A stretch of 64,000 nt of DNA, taken from Frigidibacter sp. RF13. GTDB lineage: Bacteria > Pseudomonadota > Alphaproteobacteria > Rhodobacterales > Rhodobacteraceae. The notes below the pieces were generated by a model, which saw only the letters and a list, made by a program, of their open reading frames with translations, did no database searches and was not told where the DNA came from. Shown one piece after another: positions 49,172-61,722 of this stretch. The translations under genes and the position numbers were made by a program. The stretch lies in contig NZ_JAPNUE010000002.1 in NCBI RefSeq assembly GCF_026626305.1, forward strand, positions 62,001 through 126,000. The letters run 5' to 3'. Positions within the stretch are counted from its first letter, which is position 1. Every line of letters begins with the position of its first letter.

Positions 49172-49546
49172 CTATTCCTTCAGTGCCGTGACTTCGATCT
49201 CGACCTTCATCTCAGGGCGGATCAAGCCGGCCACGACCATTGTCGCCGCCGGTCTGATCTCGCCCAGATACTCGCCCAGAACCGGGGTGATCGCGTCCAC
49301 GAAGGCGGTGTCGGTGATCGTATATTGCACCCGCACGATATCGGTGAGCGAAAAGCCCCCCTCGTTCAGCGCCCATTTGATCGTCTCGAAGCAATTGCGC
49401 GCCTGTTCGGCGACGTCAGTCGGCATGGTCATTGTGCCGTAGTCATAGCCGGTGACGCCCGAGACAAAGCACCATGGGCCCTTCACGACCGCGCGGCTGT
49501 AGCCCATCTTCTTCTCAAAGGGGGATCCGGTGGAAATCAGCTTCAT
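49172..49546 (-). CDS. ridA: RidA-family deaminase
   Basis: A 124-residue RidA/YjgF protein. GTMTMPTDVAEQARNCFETIKWALNEGGFSLTDIVRVQYTITD is the typical core. The signature Arg is not in the usual RPART motif: the region reads EIRPAATMVVAGLIRPEMKVEIEV, with the substrate Arg shifted (RPAAT), so it may belong to a subgroup other than the archetype. RidA hydrolyses reactive enamines. It sits between rdgB and hemW on the same strand and overlaps rdgB by four bases. Confidence 0.85.
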   Translation of the reverse strand: MKLISTGSPFEKKMGYSRAVVKGPWCFVSGVTGYDYGTMTMPTDVAEQARNCFETIKWALNEGGFSLTDIVRVQYTITDTAFVDAITPVLGEYLGEIRPAATMVVAGLIRPEMKVEIEVTALKE

Positions 49547-50157
49547 TCCTTGCCTCCGAAAGCGGCTGAAAGTTTGCGGAACGCGTCAGCGCGGTGCGAA
49601 ATCCGGTTCTTCTCGGCCGGGTCCATTTCCGCGAAGGTAATCTCATGGCCATCGGGCTGGAACATCGGATCGTAACCGTGCCCCTGACGCCCGCGCGTCG
49701 GCCAGACAACCTGACCCTCGACCTTGCCCTCGAAGACCTCGTCATGTCCGTCGGGCCAGGCCAAAACCATCGTTGCGCGAAAGCGCGCGCGACGCGGGTA
49801 GGGCGCCGAAACAGTCTCTAATTCAGCCCAGGTCCGGCTCATGGCCTGCACGAAATCCCGACCGTTGGGCGTCATCGCCCAGTCGGCAGTATAGACGCCC
49901 GGCGCACCGCCCAACCCGTCAACCTCGATGCCGCTGTCGTCGGCCAGCGCCGGCAAGCCTGTCGCCTTTGCCGCCGCATGCGCCTTGATCCGCGCATTGC
50001 CGACGAAGGTCGTCTCGGTCTCTTCAGGCTCGGGCAACCCCATCTCGCCCGCGCTCACGCAGGTGATTCCATAGGGCTGAAGGAGGGCCGCAATTTCTTC
50101 CAGCTTGCCAGAATTATGTGTCGCCACCAAAAGCCGGTCGCCGGTAAAGCGCCTCAT
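49543..50157 (-). CDS. rdgB: RdgB/HAM1 non-canonical purine NTP pyrophosphatase
   Basis: A 204-residue enzyme clearing dITP and [21 protein letters not shown] is the substrate-binding start, [25 protein letters not shown] and the C-terminal [19 protein letters not shown] are characteristic. The ATG at 50157 overlaps the rph stop by four bases. Confidence 0.96.
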   Translation of the reverse strand: MRRFTGDRLLVATHNSGKLEEIAALLQPYGITCVSAGEMGLPEPEETETTFVGNARIKAHAAAKATGLPALADDSGIEVDGLGGAPGVYTADWAMTPNGRDFVQAMSRTWAELETVSAPYPRRARFRATMVLAWPDGHDEVFEGKVEGQVVWPTRGRQGHGYDPMFQPDGHEITFAEMDPAEKNRISHRADAFRKLSAAFGGKE

Positions 50158-50864
50158 ACCGCCGCCTTTTGTGCCGCGACCAGCGCGGCGATACCACTTT
50201 CGGACAGATCGAGCAGCCGACCCATCTCGTCGCGCGAGAAGGTCGCGCCCTCGGCCGACATCTGCACTTCGATCAGGCGGCCGCGCCCGGTCAGGATGAA
50301 GTTGCCGTCCGTCCCCGCCTCGCTGTCCTCGGCATAATCGAGGTCGACGACCGGCTGGCCCGCATAGATACCGCAGCTCACCGCAGCGACATGATCGACG
50401 ATCGGATCGCTGGTCACGAGACCCGCCTTGATCAGCTTGTTGACGGCAAGCCTGAGGGCCACCCAACCCCCGGTGATCGAGGCGCAGCGGGTGCCGCCGT
50501 CGGCCTGGATCACGTCGCAATCGACGACTATCTGACGCTCGCCCAGTGCCACGCGATCGACGCCCGCCCGCAGCGCCCGCCCGATAAGTCTTTGAATTTC
50601 CTGAGTTCGGCCGGATTGCCGCCCCGTCGCCGCCTCGCGCTTGTTGCGGGTGTTGGTCGCGCGCGGCAGCATGCCATATTCCGCCGTCACCCAGCCCAGC
50701 CCTGTGCCCTTAAGGAACGATGGCGCCTTGTCCTCGATCGTCGCGGTGCAGATCACCTGGGTTTCCCCGCAGCGGATCAGGCACGAGCCTTCGGCATGTT
50801 TCGTCACGCCAACCTCGATCGAGATCGGGCGCATTTCGTCGAGTTTCCGGCCTGACGGGCGCAT
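50154..50864 (-). CDS. rph: ribonuclease PH
   Basis: A 236-residue phosphorolytic 3' exonuclease for tRNA ends. The phosphate-site region [20 protein letters not shown] and [12 protein letters not shown] are intact. It has its start at 50864 ([13 protein letters not shown]); a longer start 10 codons up is less likely. First gene of the minus-strand run rph-rdgB-ridA, divergent from hrcA. Confidence 0.97.
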   Translation of the reverse strand: MRPSGRKLDEMRPISIEVGVTKHAEGSCLIRCGETQVICTATIEDKAPSFLKGTGLGWVTAEYGMLPRATNTRNKREAATGRQSGRTQEIQRLIGRALRAGVDRVALGERQIVVDCDVIQADGGTRCASITGGWVALRLAVNKLIKAGLVTSDPIVDHVAAVSCGIYAGQPVVDLDYAEDSEAGTDGNFILTGRGRLIEVQMSAEGATFSRDEMGRLLDLSESGIAALVAAQKAAV

Positions 50865-50962
50865 CGGCGGTCCTTCCTGAACTGGTCGCGCCAATTAGAA
50901 GGGGCGGGTGCACCGATGCAACCCCGATTGACGCAGCGCTTGCCCGCTCTTTATTCAAAGAT

Positions 50963-52030
50963 ATGAGCGACGGACAGAAAATCCTTTCCCAGATGAACGA
51001 CCGCTCGCGCGAGGTCTTCCGGCGCGTGGTCGAAGGCTATCTCGAAAGCGGCGATCCCGTGGGCTCGCGTTCCCTCACCCGCACGATGAGCGAGAAACTG
51101 TCGGCAGCGACGATCCGCAATGTGATGCAGGATCTGGAATTCCTGGGCCTTCTCGACAGCCCGCACATCTCTGCGGGCCGCATTCCGACCCAGCTTGGTC
51201 TCAGGATGTTCGTCGACGGGATCATGGAGGTCTCGACCGTCACGCTCGCCGACCGGCAGGCGATTGACGCGACGCTTGGCGCCCCGGAGCAGGATGTGGG
51301 CACGATGCTAGACCGGGTCGGCGCGGCGCTGTCGGGGATCACCCACGGCGCGAGCCTGGTGCTGACGCCGAAACGAGAGGCGCCGATCCGGCATATCGAG
51401 TTCGTTTCGCTCGCCCCCGACCGGGCTTTGGTGGTTCTGGTTTTTGCTGATGGTCAGGTCGAAAACCGGCTTTTCACCCCGCCGCCCGGCCAGACGCCAT
51501 CCTCGCTGCGCGAGGCCGCAAATTTCCTCAATGCGCTCGCAGAGGGCCGCACCCTATCGGAATTGCGCGGCCATATCGCCCGCGAGATCGTGGTACGGCG
51601 GCAGGAGCTTGATCAGCTCGCCCGCGACCTTGTCGAAAGCGGCTTCGCTCTTTGGGACGCCCCGGGCGATTCGCAGGAAAGGCTGATCGTGCGCGGCCAG
51701 TCGAACCTTCTGGACGCGGCGACCGAGATGGATCTTGCCCGCGTCCGTAGCCTCTTTGACGATCTCGAACGCAAGCGCGATATCGCCCAGTTTCTTGAGC
51801 TGGCGGAAACCGGCGAAGGGGTGCGCATTTTTATCGGGGCAGAGAACAAACTTTTCTCACTTTCGGGTTCCTCTCTGGTGGTTTCTCCCTATATGAACGC
51901 GGATCGGAAGATCATCGGCGCCGTGGGCGTGATCGGACCGACGCGGCTGAATTACGGGCGCATCGTGCCGATCGTCGATTACACTGCGCAGCTTGTGGGC
52001 AGGCTCCTGTCCGGCGAGCGTCAAGGGTAG
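50963..52030 (+). CDS. hrcA: heat-inducible transcription repressor HrcA
   Basis: A 355-residue repressor that binds CIRCE elements and controls chaperone genes. The N-terminal wHTH (YLESGDPVGSRSLTR, SAATIRNVMQDLE) and the GRIPTQLGLRMFVD segment are conserved. A second start is possible at 50993 (MNDRSREVF). No CIRCE element (TTAGCACTC-N9-GAGTGCTAA) is visible in the 98 bp before it. A weak TTGACG-17-TTATTC box lies at 50928-50956. grpE follows five bases after its stop. Confidence 0.95.
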   Translation: MSDGQKILSQMNDRSREVFRRVVEGYLESGDPVGSRSLTRTMSEKLSAATIRNVMQDLEFLGLLDSPHISAGRIPTQLGLRMFVDGIMEVSTVTLADRQAIDATLGAPEQDVGTMLDRVGAALSGITHGASLVLTPKREAPIRHIEFVSLAPDRALVVLVFADGQVENRLFTPPPGQTPSSLREAANFLNALAEGRTLSELRGHIAREIVVRRQELDQLARDLVESGFALWDAPGDSQERLIVRGQSNLLDAATEMDLARVRSLFDDLERKRDIAQFLELAETGEGVRIFIGAENKLFSLSGSSLVVSPYMNADRKIIGAVGVIGPTRLNYGRIVPIVDYTAQLVGRLLSGERQG

Positions 52031-52035
52031 AACTG

Positions 52036-52581
52036 ATGAACGACATGAAGAAAGACGAACTGGCCGAAGATCAGGCCCTGATGGGCGACGAACTTCTGGA
52101 TGACCCGCTTCTGGCCGAGGTCGAGGCGCTGAAGGCCGAGCGCGACGAGATGAAGGACCGCTTCATGCGGGCCCTGGCGGATGCCGAGAACATCCGCAAG
52201 CGCGGCGAACGCGACCGGCGCGAGGCGGAACAATATGGCGGCTCGAAGCTCGCGCGCGACCTGTTGCCGGTCTATGACAATCTCAAGCGCGCGCTCGATG
52301 CCGCGGGGGATGAACAGCGCGCCGCGGCCCAGGCCCTGATCGAGGGCGTTGAACTGACGCTGCGCGAACTGACGAATGTGATGACCCGCCATGGCGTGAC
52401 GCCGATCTCGCCCGCTGTGGGCGACGCTTTCGATCCGCAGCTGCATCAGGCGATGTTCGAGGCGCCGCTGCCGGGCACCAAGGCCGGCGACATCATCCAA
52501 GTGATGACCGAAGGCTTCATGCTGCACGACCGCCTTCTGCGCCCGGCGCAGGTGGGCGTCAGCTCGACCCCGAAGTCCTGA
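52036..52581 (+). CDS. grpE: nucleotide exchange factor GrpE
   Basis: A 181-residue DnaK co-chaperone. A long N-terminal helix (LLAEVEALKAERDEMKDRFMRALADAENIRKRGERD) is followed by the beta-domain ending in MLHDRLLRPAQVGVSS. It triggers ADP release from DnaK. hrcA-grpE is a common alphaproteobacterial pair. Confidence 0.97.
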   Translation: MNDMKKDELAEDQALMGDELLDDPLLAEVEALKAERDEMKDRFMRALADAENIRKRGERDRREAEQYGGSKLARDLLPVYDNLKRALDAAGDEQRAAAQALIEGVELTLRELTNVMTRHGVTPISPAVGDAFDPQLHQAMFEAPLPGTKAGDIIQVMTEGFMLHDRLLRPAQVGVSSTPKS

Positions 52582-52591
52582 TCTGTCGCGC

Positions 52592-52616
52592 GGGCGGAGC
52601 CGAAACCGGCCCGCCC
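52592..52616 (+). terminator. hairpin after grpE
   Basis: GGGCGG-A-GCCG-AAAC-CGGC-CCGCCC, a ten-pair stem with one bulged A, followed by CGTTCTTT. It lies between convergent grpE and the HD-oxygenase gene and probably ends grpE transcription. Confidence 0.7.
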
Positions 52617-52623
52617 CGTTCTT

Positions 52624-54410
<1,787 letters not shown>

Positions 54411-54461
54411 TCATGCATAACTTCAACAAAGCCGTTCTGGTGCTGAGATGCAGAAGCTCTA

Positions 54462-55340
54462 ATGAATAACCGTCACACCGACCTGCCGCCGCTTGAATGG
54501 GTCCGCGCGTTCGAAGCGGCGGCTCGGCTCGGCAGCTTTACCCTCGCGGCATCCGAACTTGGGCTGACCCAGGCCGCCGTCAGCCAGCGCATCGGCCATC
54601 TGGAGGCTCGGCTCGGTGCGGCGCTGTTTCTGCGTCAGGCGCGACGCATTATCCTGACGGTCGAAGGCGAGGCCTGGTTGCCGTTCGTGACTGAGGCGCT
54701 GAGAAGCCTTCAGCAAAGCACGGATGACCTGTTCTCGACCGGTCGGCGCCGCATCGCCATATCCGCCAGCACCTCGATATCCGAACTTTGGCTGGTGCCG
54801 CGTCTGGCGGGCCTTGCTGCTGCGGATCGCCCCGACCTGTCGATCCGGACCATGGTTCTGAATATCGATCCCGGGCCGCCAGAGCCACAGGTCGTGCGCA
54901 TCCGCTATGGCGTGGGCGGCTGGGCGGAAAGCTATCGGGCGCCGCTCTATGCCGAGGCGCTGGCGCCCGTCGCGGCGCCTCAGCTCCTGTCTGGCCGTGA
55001 CTGGCGGGACCTGCCGCGCATTGGCCTGACCGGCCCGCGTGCGGGCTGGAAGGAATGGTGCGCAGCATCCGGTGGTCCGGCGACGCCCCAGCCGACGCTG
55101 CGGTTCGACAGTTTCGCGGTGGCCGCAGCTGCCGCCCGGGCCGGACTGGGCGTTTTGGTCGGTTCCTTGCCGCTTCTGACGCGCGATCTGGCGGATGGGT
55201 CGCTGGTGCGGCTGTCATCCGAAACGCTTCGCCCGCGCGAAACCTATTGGCTTTTGGCTGGAACAGACACTGTTTCCCGCCGCCAATGGGACCGGCTCAC
55301 CGCCTTGTTCTGCGACGTCAGTCGCCCATCAGACCCTTGA
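54462..55340 (+). CDS. LysR-type regulator of the tmpAB genes
   Basis: A 292-residue LTTR. The N-terminal wHTH ([52 protein letters not shown]) is followed by an inducer domain with a GcvA-like end ([22 protein letters not shown]). Divergence from tmpA across 93 bp suggests it controls that operon and itself, in response to the phosphonate or a product. Its 3' end overlaps mutS by 23 bases on the opposite strand. Confidence 0.9.
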   Translation: MNNRHTDLPPLEWVRAFEAAARLGSFTLAASELGLTQAAVSQRIGHLEARLGAALFLRQARRIILTVEGEAWLPFVTEALRSLQQSTDDLFSTGRRRIAISASTSISELWLVPRLAGLAAADRPDLSIRTMVLNIDPGPPEPQVVRIRYGVGGWAESYRAPLYAEALAPVAAPQLLSGRDWRDLPRIGLTGPRAGWKEWCAASGGPATPQPTLRFDSFAVAAAAARAGLGVLVGSLPLLTRDLADGSLVRLSSETLRPRETYWLLAGTDTVSRRQWDRLTALFCDVSRPSDP

Positions 55341-57963
55341 GATCGTAGAGCGCGTTCAGTGCCTCAAGCGGCGTCATCTCATCGGGATGGAGCGTCACCA
55401 GCCTCTCTTCCAGCTTCGAGGGGCCTTTCGCGGGGCGGGCCGGCGCGACAGGCGCGGCGCTGAAGAGCGGCAAGTCGTCGATCAGCGTGTGCTTGCGCGT
55501 GCCGCCCTCACGTTCGCCCTTTTCCAGCGCTTCCAGCACGACCTTCGCCCGCTCGACCACCGAAGCGGGCAGGCCCGCAAGCCGCGCCACCTGCACGCCG
55601 TAAGATCGGTCAGCGGCGCCCTTGCGGACCTCATGCAGGAAGATCACCTCGCCCTGCCATTCCTTGACCGTCACCGTCGCATTCTCGACGCCCTTGAGCT
55701 TTGCGGCGAGCGCGGTCATCTCGTGGTAATGCGTGGCAAACAGCGCGCGGCAGCGGTTTGTGTCATGCAGATGTTCCAGCGTCGCCCAGGCAATCGACAG
55801 CCCGTCATAGGTCGCGGTGCCACGCCCGATCTCGTCGAGGATCACCAGCGCCCGGTCGTCGGCCTGGTTGAGGATTGCCGCCGTCTCGACCATCTCGACC
55901 ATGAAGGTCGAGCGCCCGCGCGCCAGATCGTCGGCGGCGCCTACCCGGCTGAAAATCTGGCTGACAAGGCCGATATGGGCGCGGGCGGCGGGTACGAATG
56001 ACCCTGCCTGCGCCAGAAGGGCGATGAGCGCGTTCTGGCGAAGGAAGGTCGATTTCCCCGCCATGTTCGGGCCGGTCAAGAGCCAGATCGCGGGCGTATC
56101 GCCGCCCGTCAGCGCGCAGTCGTTCGCAACGAACGGCTCGCCCGAGCGTCTCAGCGCCCGCTCCACTACCGGATGGCGCCCGCCTTCAACCGCGAAGGCG
56201 CGGCTGTCGTCGACCAGCGGTTCCACCCAGTCGTCGCCTCGCGCCAGATCGGCGAAAGCGGCGGCAAGATCGATCTCGGCGAGCGCCCGGGCTGCCCCGG
56301 CGATCAGAGCTGCCGCATCGATGATCGTGGCTTTCAGGCCGTCATAGAGCCTTTTTTCGATCTCCAGCGCCCGGTTCCCGGCGTTGAGGATTTTCGTCTC
56401 CATCTCGGAGAGCGGCACGGTCGTGAAGCGGATCTGGTTCGCGGTCGTCTGTCGGTGAATGAAAGTTTCGTTCAAGGGAGGCGCCAGCATCCGCGCGGCA
56501 TGGGTGTCGGTGGTTTCGATGAAATATCCCAGCACATTGTTGTGCTTGATCTTGAGGCTCGGCACCTGGGCGAGGTCTGCATAGTCCGCCTGCATGCCCG
56601 CAATCACCGACCGGCCATCGTCGCGCAGCGCGCGCGCCTCGTCGAGGCCGCGCTCATACCCGCGCGCGATGAAGCCGCCGTCGCGGGCGAGAAGGGGGGG
56701 CTCCTCCACCAGCGACCGGTCGAGAAGAGCAACGAGGTCGTCAAAGCCGATCAGGTTCGTCGTGGCCTCTCGCAGGCGCTCCGGCGCATCGTCGGGCAGG
56801 CGTTCCGCGACCCTGGCCGCGCCTTTCAACCCCGCCCGGATCGCCGCCAGATCGCGCGGTCCGCCACGGTCGAGCGCAAGGCGCGAGAGCGCCCGGTCCA
56901 TATCCGGAACCGACTTCAGGGCGGCGCGCAGGTCTTCGGTCAGGCGGGACGTGTCGGCGAGATAGCGGACGGAGGCGAGGCGCGCATGGATTTCGGCCAG
57001 ATCGCGAGAGGGCGCCGAAAGCCTGCGATCGAGAAGCCGCGCGCCCGCCGCCGTCACCGTCCGGTCGATCGCGGCAATCAGCGAGCCCTCGCGCCCGCCC
57101 GACAGGCTTTGCGTGATTTCCAGATTGCGCCGGGTCGCCGCGTCTATCTGCACCGTGCCGCCTGCGACTTCGCGGACCGGCGGGCGCAGAAGCGGCAGCT
57201 TGCCGCGCTGCGTCAGGTCGAGATATTCGACGATGCCGCCCATGGCCGACATTTCGGCCCGGCCGAAGGCGCCGAATGCATCGAGCGAGCCAACAGCGAA
57301 CAGATCGCAGAGACGTTTTTCCGCCCCCTGGCTGTCGAACGACGCGCGTGAAAGCGGCGTCAGCGCAATGCCCAGATCAGACACTAATCCAGCACAATCG
57401 CCCTCTTTCGCCTCACTCACCACCAGTTCGCGCGGGGCAAGCCGCGCCAGTTCCGGCGAGAGGCGCCCCAGCGGGCAGGGCATCACCCGGAACTCTCCGG
57501 TCGAGATGTCGGCCCAGGCCAAAGCCGCCTCGTCCCGCACCTCGGCCCAGGCGGCAAGGAAGTTGTGGCGCCGCGCCTCCAGCAGCGAATCCTCGGTCAG
57601 CGTGCCGGGCGTGACCAGCCGCACGACATCGCGGGCAACGACCGACTTCGCGCCGCGCTTCTTTGCCTCGGCCGGGTCTTCCATCTGTTCGGCTATCGCG
57701 ACCCGGAACCCCTTGCGGATCAGCGTCAGGAGGTAACCCTCAGCCGCATGTACCGGCACGCCACACATCGGGATATCCTCGCCCAGATGCTGGCCGCGTT
57801 TCGTCAGCGCGATGTCCAGCGCCGCCGCCGCCGCCTCGGCATCGGCAAAGAACATCTCGTAGAAATCGCCCATCCGGTAGAAAAGGAGCGCGTCCGCATA
57901 GCGCCCCTTGATCTCCAGATATTGCGCCATCATCGGCGTGACTTGGGGGTCGCTTCTGTTCAA
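55318..57963 (-). CDS. mutS: DNA mismatch repair protein MutS
   Basis: An 881-residue protein. The mismatch-reading motif is in [11 protein letters not shown] near the N-terminus, the Walker A loop is [10 protein letters not shown], and [12 protein letters not shown] is Walker B. A TTG start at 57963 is chosen: GGAGG is five bases before it, and it gives [19 protein letters not shown]. The longer frame to 58065 lacks a ribosome site and conserved sequence. It runs into the LysR gene by 23 bases (convergent). Confidence 0.95.
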   Translation of the reverse strand: MNRSDPQVTPMMAQYLEIKGRYADALLFYRMGDFYEMFFADAEAAAAALDIALTKRGQHLGEDIPMCGVPVHAAEGYLLTLIRKGFRVAIAEQMEDPAEAKKRGAKSVVARDVVRLVTPGTLTEDSLLEARRHNFLAAWAEVRDEAALAWADISTGEFRVMPCPLGRLSPELARLAPRELVVSEAKEGDCAGLVSDLGIALTPLSRASFDSQGAEKRLCDLFAVGSLDAFGAFGRAEMSAMGGIVEYLDLTQRGKLPLLRPPVREVAGGTVQIDAATRRNLEITQSLSGGREGSLIAAIDRTVTAAGARLLDRRLSAPSRDLAEIHARLASVRYLADTSRLTEDLRAALKSVPDMDRALSRLALDRGGPRDLAAIRAGLKGAARVAERLPDDAPERLREATTNLIGFDDLVALLDRSLVEEPPLLARDGGFIARGYERGLDEARALRDDGRSVIAGMQADYADLAQVPSLKIKHNNVLGYFIETTDTHAARMLAPPLNETFIHRQTTANQIRFTTVPLSEMETKILNAGNRALEIEKRLYDGLKATIIDAAALIAGAARALAEIDLAAAFADLARGDDWVEPLVDDSRAFAVEGGRHPVVERALRRSGEPFVANDCALTGGDTPAIWLLTGPNMAGKSTFLRQNALIALLAQAGSFVPAARAHIGLVSQIFSRVGAADDLARGRSTFMVEMVETAAILNQADDRALVILDEIGRGTATYDGLSIAWATLEHLHDTNRCRALFATHYHEMTALAAKLKGVENATVTVKEWQGEVIFLHEVRKGAADRSYGVQVARLAGLPASVVERAKVVLEALEKGEREGGTRKHTLIDDLPLFSAAPVAPARPAKGPSKLEERLVTLHPDEMTPLEALNALYDLKGLMGD

Positions 57964-58107
57964 ACCAGCCTCCGAATTCCGGCGCGACCCTAGCGAAGCC
58001 GATCCTTCAGGAAAAGCCGCAAGTGTTTTATCGCTAACGCCGGGGTCGGCGCCGTTGTCGGGCATCGGTCATGGCGCTATGACGACCGAAAGCAAAAGGA
58101 AAGCGAC

Positions 58108-60375
58108 ATGGCCCCGAAGAACCGCGTCACGCCGGAAGAGGCGCTGGCCTATCACCTCAACCCGGTGCCGGGGAAATATGAGATCAACGCGACGAAGCCG
58201 ATGGCGACGCAGCGCGATCTGTCGCTGGCATACAGCCCCGGTGTGGCAGTGCCGGTCGAGGCGATCGCCGAGCGGCCCGAGACGGCCTATGACTACACGA
58301 CCAAGGGCAACATGGTCGCAGTCGTGTCGAACGGGACGGCGATCCTCGGGCTCGGCAATCTCGGCGCCTTGGCGTCAAAGCCGGTGATGGAGGGAAAGGC
58401 GGTGCTCTTCAAGCGCTTCGCCGACGTCAATGCCATCGATATCGAGCTGGATACCGAGGATGCGGACGAGATCATCCAGGCGGTCAAATTGATGGCGCCG
58501 ACCTTCGGCGGCATCAACCTTGAAGACATCAAGGCGCCCGAATGCTTCATCATCGAAAGCCGCCTTAAGGAGATCTGCGACATCCCGGTCTTCCATGATG
58601 ACCAGCATGGAACGGCGGTGATCTGCGCGGCGGGCCTGATCAATGCGCTGGAGCTGTCGGGCAAGCGCATTCAGGATGTGAAAATCGTGCTGAACGGCGC
58701 GGGAGCGGCCGGGATCGCCTGCCTCGAACTGCTGAAAACCATGGGTGCGCGCAACGAAAACTGCATCATGTGCGACACCAAGGGTGTCATCTGGCAGGGC
58801 CGCACCGAGGGGATGAACCAATGGAAGTCGGCGCATGCGGTGAAGACCGACCTGCGCACTCTGGAAGAAGCGATGAAGGGCGCGGATGTGTTCCTCGGCG
58901 TGTCGGCCAAGGGCGCTGTGACGCAGGACATGGTCCTGTCGATGGCCGAAAACCCGGTGATCTTCGCCATGGCCAACCCCGACCCCGAAATCACGCCGGA
59001 AGAGGCGCACGCCGTCCGCCCCGACGCAATCGTCGCCACAGGGCGCAGCGATTACCCCAATCAGGTGAACAACGTCCTGGGCTTCCCCTATCTCTTCCGC
59101 GGCGCGCTCGACATCCACGCCCGCGCCATCAATGACGAGATGAAGATCGCTTGCGCCGAGGCGCTGGCGAAGCTGGCGCGCGAGGATGTGCCGGACGAGG
59201 TCGCCATGGCCTATGGCCGCAAGCTGACCTTCGGGCGTGATTACATCATCCCGACACCCTTCGACCCGCGCCTTATCCATGTCATCCCGCCCGCCGTTGC
59301 CAAGGCTGGCATGAAGACCGGCGCCGCGCGGCGGCCGATCGTCGACATGGGCGCGTATGAGCTGAGCCTCAAGGCGCGGATGGATCCGACCGCGACTATC
59401 CTGCAGGGCATCCATGCCCGCGCCCGCGCCGCGCAGGCGCGGATGATCTTTGCCGAAGGCGACGATCCGCGCGTTCTGAAGGCCGCAGTCGCCTACAGCC
59501 GGGCCGGCCTTGGCAAGGCGCTGGTCGTCGGTCGCGAGGCGGATGTGAAGGAAAAGCTTTCCGCCGAGGGCCTCGCCGATGCGGTACGCGAGATCGAAGT
59601 GGTGAATGCGGCGAACACCCGTCATCTGAGCGCCTACAAGGATTTTCTCTACCAGCGCCTGCAGCGTCAGGGCTTCGACCGGACGGATATTCACCGGCTC
59701 GCCGCGCGCGACCGGCATGTGTTTTCGGCACTGATGCTCGCCCATGGTCATGCCGACGGGATGGTAACCGGCGCGACGCGGAAATCGGCGCATGTGCTGC
59801 AGCTCGTGAACCATGTCTTCGACGTGAAGGCCGCCGATGGCGCCGTGGGCATCACCGCCATCGTCCATCGCGGGCGGATCGTCTTCATCGGCGATACGCT
59901 TGTGCACGAATGGCCGGACGAGAACGATCTGGCCGACATCGCCATGCGTGGCGCCCATGTGGCGCGCGGCCTCGGGATCGAACCGCGTGTTGCCTTCCTG
60001 TCTTTCTCGACTTTCGGCTATCCGGTCAGCGAGCGTGCCACCAAGATGCATCAGGCGCCCAGGGTGCTCGACCAGCGCGGGGTGGATTTCGAATATGAAG
60101 GCGAGATGACGGTGGATGTGGCGCTGAACATGGATCAGATGGCACATTACCCGTTCTGCCGGCTTACCGGACCGGCGAATGTACTGGTTGTGCCCGCCCG
60201 CCATTCCGCCTCGATCTCGGTCAAGCTCATCCAGGAAATGGCGGGCGCGACGGTGATCGGCCCGATCCTCACGGGCGTCGACCGTCCGATCCAGGTCTGT
60301 TCCACCGGCTCGACGGTGAACGATATCCTGAACATGGCGGTCATCGCTGCCTGCAAGCTCGGCCAGACCGCATGA
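58108..60375 (+). CDS. maeB: NADP-dependent malic enzyme with C-terminal phosphotransacetylase domain
   Basis: A 755-residue two-part protein. The first 430 residues are the malic enzyme (YSPGVAVP, GLGNLGALASKPVMEGKAVLFKRFADVNAIDIELDT, and the NADP fold GAGAAGIACLELLK). The rest is a phosphotransacetylase-like domain (GATRKSAHVLQLVNHVF, GPANVLVVPARHSASISVKLIQ), known in MaeB to be usually inactive and regulatory, sensing acetyl-CoA. It decarboxylates malate to pyruvate with NADPH. It overlaps the sugar kinase gene by four bases. Confidence 0.97.
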   Translation: MAPKNRVTPEEALAYHLNPVPGKYEINATKPMATQRDLSLAYSPGVAVPVEAIAERPETAYDYTTKGNMVAVVSNGTAILGLGNLGALASKPVMEGKAVLFKRFADVNAIDIELDTEDADEIIQAVKLMAPTFGGINLEDIKAPECFIIESRLKEICDIPVFHDDQHGTAVICAAGLINALELSGKRIQDVKIVLNGAGAAGIACLELLKTMGARNENCIMCDTKGVIWQGRTEGMNQWKSAHAVKTDLRTLEEAMKGADVFLGVSAKGAVTQDMVLSMAENPVIFAMANPDPEITPEEAHAVRPDAIVATGRSDYPNQVNNVLGFPYLFRGALDIHARAINDEMKIACAEALAKLAREDVPDEVAMAYGRKLTFGRDYIIPTPFDPRLIHVIPPAVAKAGMKTGAARRPIVDMGAYELSLKARMDPTATILQGIHARARAAQARMIFAEGDDPRVLKAAVAYSRAGLGKALVVGREADVKEKLSAEGLADAVREIEVVNAANTRHLSAYKDFLYQRLQRQGFDRTDIHRLAARDRHVFSALMLAHGHADGMVTGATRKSAHVLQLVNHVFDVKAADGAVGITAIVHRGRIVFIGDTLVHEWPDENDLADIAMRGAHVARGLGIEPRVAFLSFSTFGYPVSERATKMHQAPRVLDQRGVDFEYEGEMTVDVALNMDQMAHYPFCRLTGPANVLVVPARHSASISVKLIQEMAGATVIGPILTGVDRPIQVCSTGSTVNDILNMAVIAACKLGQTA

Positions 60376-61247
60376 TCTACAATCTCGGCTCGATCAATAT
60401 CGACCATTTCTACGCGGTCCCGCACCTGCCCGGTCCGGGCGAGACGCTAGCGGCGACGGACTACCGCATGGGCCTTGGCGGCAAGGGCGCGAACCAATCC
60501 GCCGCCGCCGCCAAGGCGGGCGCCCGCGTGGCCCATATCGGCGCGGTAGGCCCCGAGGGCGGCTGGACGGTCGAGCGGCTGGCAGGCTGGGGGGTCGATA
60601 CGACCCATATCTCCCGACTCGACGTGGCGACCGGCCATGCGATCATCAATGTCGATGTGGCGGGCGAAAACAATATCGTCCTGTTCCCCGGCGCGAACTG
60701 GGCGATGCCTGCCGCCTTGGTCGAGGCGGCGCTTGCCGAAGCGCAGCCGGACGACATGCTGATCCTGCAGAACGAGACCGCCCATCAGGTGCGTGCCGCA
60801 GAACTGGCCCGCGCCAAGCGGATGCGGGTTCTCTATTCCGCTGCGCCCTTCGACGTTGGGGCAGTTCGCGCCGTCCTGCCTTATGTGACGATCCTCGCAC
60901 TGAATGCCGTCGAGGCCGCGCAACTCTCATCGGCGCTCGGAACAGATCTCGCAACGCTCGACGTACCCGAAATTCTGGTGACACGCGGCGCCGAGGGCGC
61001 CGACTGGCGCGCAAGGACCGGTGAAACCGCTTTTGCGCCGGCGCTCAAGGTCACCCCGGTCGACACGACCGGCGCTGGCGACACATTCGCCGGCTATTTC
61101 GCTGCCGCACGCGACCGGGGTCTTTCGCCGCAAGCGGCGCTTGAATGGGCGGGTGCGGCGGCAAGCCTCAAGGTCACGCGGGCGGGGACCGCTGATGCGG
61201 TTCCTACCGCAGCCGAGGTCGCGGATTTTCTCGGCCGTCGCGGCTGA
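60372..61247 (+). CDS. rbsK: PfkB-family sugar kinase (ribokinase type)
   Basis: A 291-residue kinase. NLGSINIDHFYAVPHLPGPGETLAA at the start, GLGGKGANQSAAAAK, and DTTGAGDTFAGYFAA with the catalytic Asp are all present. Ribose is the likely substrate by similarity; fructose or another sugar cannot be excluded. No ribose transporter is next to it, and it is translationally coupled to maeB (ATGA). Confidence 0.8.
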   Translation: MIYNLGSINIDHFYAVPHLPGPGETLAATDYRMGLGGKGANQSAAAAKAGARVAHIGAVGPEGGWTVERLAGWGVDTTHISRLDVATGHAIINVDVAGENNIVLFPGANWAMPAALVEAALAEAQPDDMLILQNETAHQVRAAELARAKRMRVLYSAAPFDVGAVRAVLPYVTILALNAVEAAQLSSALGTDLATLDVPEILVTRGAEGADWRARTGETAFAPALKVTPVDTTGAGDTFAGYFAAARDRGLSPQAALEWAGAAASLKVTRAGTADAVPTAAEVADFLGRRG

Positions 61248-61269
61248 GTTGCCCGACGAGTCCGGGGCC

Positions 61270-61544
61270 GCATCACGATCCGGTCCTACGCAGCGCCCTG
61301 GTTCGATGCTGTGGCGATGAGCCATGCGCGGCGCGATGCCATCGCGGCAGAGTTCGCGCGCTGCTTGTCGCCGATGCCGCAAAGACCCGCACTTTCCCGC
61401 CGACCCTTGCCCGCTCTTTGGCGGTTTCAAGCCCCAAACCGGCGGCGTACCACCCGGGCAATTGACCCGGATTCCTCGCGTTCCTAGGGTGCCGGCGCCG
61501 ACGATGATCACGTCGGCCAACACCGTGCCTGGCATGTAACTCAT
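61270..61544 (-). pseudogene. decayed N-terminal fragment of an FAD-dependent oxidoreductase
   Basis: From an ATG at 61544 the minus strand reads MSYMPGTVLADVIIVGAGTLG, a clear FAD-binding Rossmann start, then loses its sense. In a different frame, AKERARVGGKVRVFAA continues the expected LARxGxKVxVF pattern. This suggests a frameshifted, truncated relic of a D-amino-acid dehydrogenase-like flavoprotein. Nothing of the body remains; the 61248-61722 stretch holds no other credible gene. Confidence 0.45.
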
Positions 61545-61722
61545 TGCCGCTGCGTGAAAAACGGTCCCGCTATCGGATCTGTAACCGACACTCCGGTCAC
61601 ACTCTGGCCGGAACCGGAAACATGTGCCTGATCGTCGGCGCCATCCTTCGGACGCCATCTGCAAGCGAGTTCTCCAAAAGCCTCTCTGGCAGCCCCCGCT
61701 GCCGTTAACAAAGGAAAGCAAG

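Noticed and set aside
61248..61722. Short plus-strand frames in the gap before the CAP gene
   Set aside because: They have no ribosome site or conserved pattern, and the region is better explained as a decayed minus-strand gene.
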